Below, piece by piece: positions 6,141-9,651 of a stretch of DNA of 9,651 bases. A model generated the notes under the pieces. The model had not been told where the DNA came from. It ran no database searches and worked only from the letters and a program-made list of their open reading frames with translations. Source of the stretch: Arenimonas sp. (GTDB taxonomy: Bacteria; Pseudomonadota; Gammaproteobacteria; Xanthomonadales; Xanthomonadaceae); NCBI GenBank assembly GCA_003497545.1, contig DNNT01000107.1, positions 1-9,651 of the forward strand, in the 5' to 3' direction. The first letter of the stretch is position 1, and every line of letters begins with the position of its first letter. The translations under genes and the position numbers were made by a program.

Positions 6141-8219
6141 ATGAGCCCCGACAGCCCCGAACCGATCGACCTGCACGCCCCCGACCTGTACCTCAACCGG
6201 GAGCTGTCGCAGCTGGAATTCAACTTCCGCGTCCTGGCCCAGGCCCGCGACCCGCGCGTGCCCCTGCTCGAGCGCCTGAAGTACCTGTGCATCAGTTGCA
6301 CCAACCTCGACGAATTCTTCGAGATCCGCGCCGCCACCGTGCGCACCGCCCAACAGTTCGGCGGCCCGCTGCCGCCCGACGGCATCGCGCCGACGCGCGC
6401 GCTGGAGCTGATCCACGACAAGGCGGCGATGCTGGTCGAACAGCAGTACCGCTACTGGAACGAAACCCTGCGGCCCGAGCTCAACGCCGCCGGCATCCGC
6501 ATCCTGGCGCATTCGTCCTGGAACGCGCGCCAGAAGAAGTGGCTGCACAAGTATTTCCAGGACGAACTGCTGCCGGTGCTGTCGCCGCTGGGCCTGGACC
6601 CGGTGCACCCGTTCCCGCGCATCCTCAACAAGTCGCTGAACGTGGTGGTGGTGCTGGAAGGCAAGGACGCGTTCGGGCGCAGCGGCGGCATGGCCATCGT
6701 GCGCGCGCCGCGATCGCTGCCGCGCATCATCCAGCTGCCGCCGGAAGTCTCGGGCGGCAAGCACGACTTCGTGCTGCTCTCGGCCGTGCTCACCGCCTTC
6801 GTGGACGACCTGTTCACCGGCATGAAGGTCAAGGGCGCCTACCAGTTCCGCGTCACCCGCAACTCCGAGCTGTTCGTGGACGAGGAGGAAGTGGAGAACC
6901 TGGCCAGCGCGCTCAAGGACGAACTGGCGAGCCGCGGCTTCCGCCCGGCGGTGCGGCTGGAGATCGCCGAGCACTGCCCCAAGGCCATCGTCGACACCCT
7001 GCTGCAGAACTTCGGCCTGACCGAAAACGCGGTCTACCGCATCAACGGCCCGGTCAACCTCAACCGCGTCACCCAGGTGTACGACCTGGTGGACCGGCCC
7101 GAGCTCAAGTTCCCGGCCTTCAAGCCCGGCGCCGTGGCGCTGGACGCCGACGCGCCCTTCGACACGCTGCGCCAGCGCGACGTGCTGCTGCACCACCCCT
7201 ACCAGAGCTTCCAGTCGGTGCTCGACCTGCTCCAGCACGCCGCCCACGACCCGGACGTGCTGGCCATCAAGCAGACGCTCTACCGCACCGGCAAGGACAG
7301 CAAGATCATCGACCACCTGATCGCCGCCGCCCGCAACGGCAAGGACGTGACGGTGGTGGTGGAACTGCGCGCGCGCTTCGACGAAGAAGCCAACATCCGC
7401 CTCGCCGACCAGCTGCAGGAAGCCGGCGTGCAGGTGATGTACGGCGTGGTGGGCTACAAGACCCACGCCAAGATGCTGCTGATCGTGCGCCGCGAGGGCC
7501 GCCAGCTGCGTCGCTACGTGCATCTGGGCACCGGCAACTACCATTCCGGCACGGCACGCGCGTACACCGACTTCAGCCTGATGACCGCCAACCCGGAGAT
7601 CGGCAACGACGTGCACCTGATCTTCCAGCAGCTGTCCGGGCTGGCCGCGCCACTCAAGCTGAGGCACCTGCTGCAATCGCCGTTTACCCTGCACAGCGGC
7701 GTGCTGGAACGCATCGAGCGCGAGGCCGCGCATGCGCGTTCCGGCAAGCCGGCGCGGATCGTCGCCAAGATGAACGCGCTCAACGAACCCACCGTGATCC
7801 GGGCGCTGTACGAGGCCTCGCAGGCCGGCGCCAAGGTCGAGCTGATCGTGCGCGGTGCCTGCTGCCTGCGCCCCGGCGTGCCGGGCGTGTCGGACAACAT
7901 CACGGTGCGCTCGCTGGTGGGGCGTTTCCTCGAACACAGCCGCGTGTACTGGTTCGGCAACGACGGCAAGCCCGAGATCTACTGCTCCAGCGCCGACTGG
8001 ATGGAGCGCAACCTGATGCGCCGCGTCGAAACCTGCTTCCCCCTCCTGGACCCGAAGCTGGCCGAGCGCGTGTTCGAGGAAGAGCTCGCCAACTACCTGG
8101 CCGACAACCTGCAGGCCTGGATCCTGCGCGAGGACGGCAGCTACGCGCAGGTCTCGCCGGCCGAGGGCGAGATGCCTTATTCTGCGCAGGGCGCGCTCCT
8201 GGCCAAACTCTGCGGATGA
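6141..8219 (+). CDS. ppk1: Polyphosphate kinase 1
   Basis: A 692-residue enzyme that reversibly transfers the terminal phosphate of ATP to long-chain polyphosphate, giving a phosphate and energy store. The N-terminal domain begins with the family signature YLNRELSQLEFNFRVL (residues 17-32) and NLDEFFEIRAATV (about 55-67). The head domain and the two phospholipase-D-like C-terminal domains follow. HHPYQSFQSVLDLLQHAA and IKQTLYRTGKDS lead to the catalytic His442 in YKTHAKMLLIVRR, the residue that is autophosphorylated (His435 in E. coli). The second conserved histidine is His599 in GRFLEHSRVYWF (His592 in E. coli), followed by the hallmark YCSSADWMERNLMRRVE. Length matches the E. coli enzyme (688). 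The ATG at 6141 gives a normal N-terminus, although no ribosome binding site is seen. The gene lies in the PhoBR block, 35 bases after phoR and 4 before ppx. Confident assignment. Confidence 0.97.
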   Translation: MSPDSPEPIDLHAPDLYLNRELSQLEFNFRVLAQARDPRVPLLERLKYLCISCTNLDEFFEIRAATVRTAQQFGGPLPPDGIAPTRALELIHDKAAMLVEQQYRYWNETLRPELNAAGIRILAHSSWNARQKKWLHKYFQDELLPVLSPLGLDPVHPFPRILNKSLNVVVVLEGKDAFGRSGGMAIVRAPRSLPRIIQLPPEVSGGKHDFVLLSAVLTAFVDDLFTGMKVKGAYQFRVTRNSELFVDEEEVENLASALKDELASRGFRPAVRLEIAEHCPKAIVDTLLQNFGLTENAVYRINGPVNLNRVTQVYDLVDRPELKFPAFKPGAVALDADAPFDTLRQRDVLLHHPYQSFQSVLDLLQHAAHDPDVLAIKQTLYRTGKDSKIIDHLIAAARNGKDVTVVVELRARFDEEANIRLADQLQEAGVQVMYGVVGYKTHAKMLLIVRREGRQLRRYVHLGTGNYHSGTARAYTDFSLMTANPEIGNDVHLIFQQLSGLAAPLKLRHLLQSPFTLHSGVLERIEREAAHARSGKPARIVAKMNALNEPTVIRALYEASQAGAKVELIVRGACCLRPGVPGVSDNITVRSLVGRFLEHSRVYWFGNDGKPEIYCSSADWMERNLMRRVETCFPLLDPKLAERVFEEELANYLADNLQAWILREDGSYAQVSPAEGEMPYSAQGALLAKLCG

Positions 8220-8223
8220 CCGA

Positions 8224-9651
8224 ATGCCGACCGACTCCCCGCCGCTGAAGGACGGAGACCTCCTGGCGGCGGTCGACCTCGGCTCCAACAGCTTCCACAT
8301 GGTCGTCGCCCGCTACGTGCTGGGCCAGCTGCGCATCGTCGACCGCATCAAGGAAACCGTGCGCCTGGCTGAGGGCCTCGACGGCCGCGGCGGGCTCGAC
8401 CCGGCCGTGATGCCGCGCGCGCTCGACTGCCTGGCCCGCTTCGGCCAGCGCCTACGCACCATCCCGCCGCGCCGCGTGCGCGCCATCGCCACCAACACCG
8501 TGCGCCAGCTCGCCAACCCGCAGGCCTTCCTGATGCCGGCGGAAACGGCGCTGGGCCACGGCATCGAAGTGGTCGCCGGCCGCGAGGAGGCGCGCCTGAT
8601 CTACCTTGGCGTGGCGCACGGCAACCCGCCGGAACCCGGCAAGCGCCGGCTGGTGATGGACATCGGCGGCGGTTCCACCGAATTCATCATCGGCGAAGGC
8701 CTCGACGCCATCGAGCGCGAAAGCCTGCAGATGGGCTGCATCGCCACCACCCGCCGCTTCTTCGCCGACGGCAAGCTCTCGCGCAAGCGCTGGAAGGAAG
8801 CGCGCACCGAGATCACCGCCGAGTTCCAGCAGTTCGCCTCGGCCTACCGCCAGCGCGGCTGGCACGACGCCATGGGCTCGTCGGGCACCATCAAGGAAAT
8901 CTGCGACATCTCGGTGAAGATGAAGCTCACCAAGGTCTCGATCACCGACGCCAGCCTCGCTGTCATCCGCGACAAGCTGCTGGAGTTCGAGACCCTCGAC
9001 GCCATCCGCCTGCCCGGCCTGTCGGCCGAGCGCCGCCCCATCATCGCCGGCGGCCTGCTGGTGCTCGACGCCGCCTTCACCGAACTCGGCATCGAGCGCA
9101 TGTACGTCAGCGACCACGCCATGCGCGAGGGCGTGCTCTACGACCTGATCGGCCGCGACCGCGAGGCCGACCCTCGCGAGGATTCCATCCGCGCCTTGTG
9201 CGACCGATACGGCGTGGATGCCGCCCAAGCCGCGCGCGTCGAGGCCACGGCGCTGAGCCTGTTCGACCAGGCCGAGGCGGCCTGGAACCTCGACGCCGAC
9301 AACCGCCGCCAGCTGGCCTGGGCCGCGCGCATCCACGAAATCGGCCTGGCCATCGCGCACAGCCAGTACCACCAGCACGGCGCCTACCTGGTGGAACACT
9401 CGGACATCGCCGGCTTCTCGCGCACCGAACAGCAGACGCTCGCCGCGCTGGTGCGCAACCAGCGCCGCGGTTTCCACCTGCCCAGCTTCGACAAGCTGCC
9501 CGACCGCCTGGTGGCGAACGTGCAGCGCTGCGCCCTGCTGCTGCGCCTGGCCGTGCTGATGCACCGCAGCCACGACAGCGACCCGCTGCCGGTGGTGGAA
9601 CTGGACGTGGACGGCGACGAACTGCTGCTGCGCCTGCCGCGCCGCTGGCTC
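8224..9651 (+). CDS. ppx: Exopolyphosphatase (Ppx/GppA family), 3' end outside the window
   Basis: The frame runs 476 codons from the ATG at 8224 to the window edge without a stop. By alignment from memory to E. coli PPX (513 residues), about 35 residues are missing. The enzyme removes terminal phosphates from polyphosphate. The two phosphate-binding loops of the actin-like ATPase fold are present: AAVDLGSNSFHMVVAR (15-30) and LVMDIGGGSTEFIIG (143-157, with Asp146 and Gly148). The catalytic glutamate is Glu122 in GREEARLIYLGV (Glu121 in E. coli). GSSGTIKEI and LPGLSAERRPIIAGGL complete domain II, and the C-terminal HD-like region has ARIHEIGLAIAHSQYHQH and LVRNQRR. Full-length similarity, including the C-terminal half, favours Ppx over the pppGpp phosphatase GppA. 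The start lies four bases after the ppk stop, with GGATGA (overlapping that stop) four bases ahead, so translation is probably coupled to ppk. An out-of-frame ATG at 8216 meets a stop after ten codons. Confidence 0.94.
   Translation, partial: MPTDSPPLKDGDLLAAVDLGSNSFHMVVARYVLGQLRIVDRIKETVRLAEGLDGRGGLDPAVMPRALDCLARFGQRLRTIPPRRVRAIATNTVRQLANPQAFLMPAETALGHGIEVVAGREEARLIYLGVAHGNPPEPGKRRLVMDIGGGSTEFIIGEGLDAIERESLQMGCIATTRRFFADGKLSRKRWKEARTEITAEFQQFASAYRQRGWHDAMGSSGTIKEICDISVKMKLTKVSITDASLAVIRDKLLEFETLDAIRLPGLSAERRPIIAGGLLVLDAAFTELGIERMYVSDHAMREGVLYDLIGRDREADPREDSIRALCDRYGVDAAQAARVEATALSLFDQAEAAWNLDADNRRQLAWAARIHEIGLAIAHSQYHQHGAYLVEHSDIAGFSRTEQQTLAALVRNQRRGFHLPSFDKLPDRLVANVQRCALLLRLAVLMHRSHDSDPLPVVELDVDGDELLLRLPRRWL

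Noticed and set aside
6287..8248. A 653-codon plus-strand open frame overlapping ppk in another frame
   Set aside because: It is a +2 shadow of ppk dominated by Arg, Ala, Gly and Pro, with no domain.
5916..8300. A 794-codon open frame on the minus strand opposite phoR and ppk
   Set aside because: It lies fully antisense to a canonical Ppk1. Its translation is rich in His, Val, Gln and Arg without a recognisable domain. Long antisense frames are a normal product of GC-rich codon use.
1..9651. CRISPR arrays, tRNA/rRNA genes, insertion sequences, phage or defence genes
   Set aside because: None was seen on either strand; codon use and composition look uniform, with no sign of recent transfer.

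Overview
The window is a GC-rich (by eye about 70%) and densely coded stretch of a bacterial chromosome. It holds eight protein-coding genes, of which the first is cut at its 5' end and the last at its 3' end. I see no rRNA, tRNA, CRISPR array, insertion sequence or phage gene. The gene set and the protein sequences point to a gammaproteobacterium, most likely of the Xanthomonadales (Lysobacter/Xanthomonas-like). The reasons are a short 336-residue NAD-type isocitrate dehydrogenase, a PhoB and an exopolyphosphatase that follow the E. coli proteins closely, a phoB-phoR-ppk-ppx block, and strong C/G bias at third codon positions. The taxonomic placement is inference.

Layout. Positions 2-382 (+) carry the end of a DUF1294 membrane protein. 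A 13-bp perfect hairpin follows, in the gap between that gene and the convergent isocitrate dehydrogenase gene (436-1446, -). Next on the minus strand are glutaredoxin 3 (1957-2217) and an AhpD/CMD-like protein (1568-1960), whose start and stop overlap as ATGA. A 162-bp divergent intergenic region separates these from a plus-strand BepA-like M48 metalloprotease with a signal peptide and a C-terminal TPR region (2380-3984). The rest of the window is the phosphate block on the plus strand: phoB (4068-4760), phoR (4777-6105), ppk1 (6141-8219) and ppx (8224 to the window end).

How the genes work together. PhoR (inner-membrane sensor kinase) and PhoB (response regulator) sense phosphate limitation. 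Ppk1 stores phosphate as polyphosphate and Ppx breaks it down. A clear Pho-box-like direct repeat (4000-4017) lies just upstream of phoB, which suggests autoregulation. ppk has a -10-like element only six bases before its ATG, consistent with a separate, leaderless transcript. ppx starts four bases after the ppk stop. The grxC/AhpD-like pair looks like a small thiol-redox unit, and the M48 protease serves envelope (outer-membrane protein) quality control.

This is mostly a conserved housekeeping region. I found no convincing undescribed system. The points most worth a second look are regulatory: the Pho box, the possible leaderless ppk start and the coupled glutaredoxin/AhpD-like pair. No gene-free stretch exceeds 300 bases.
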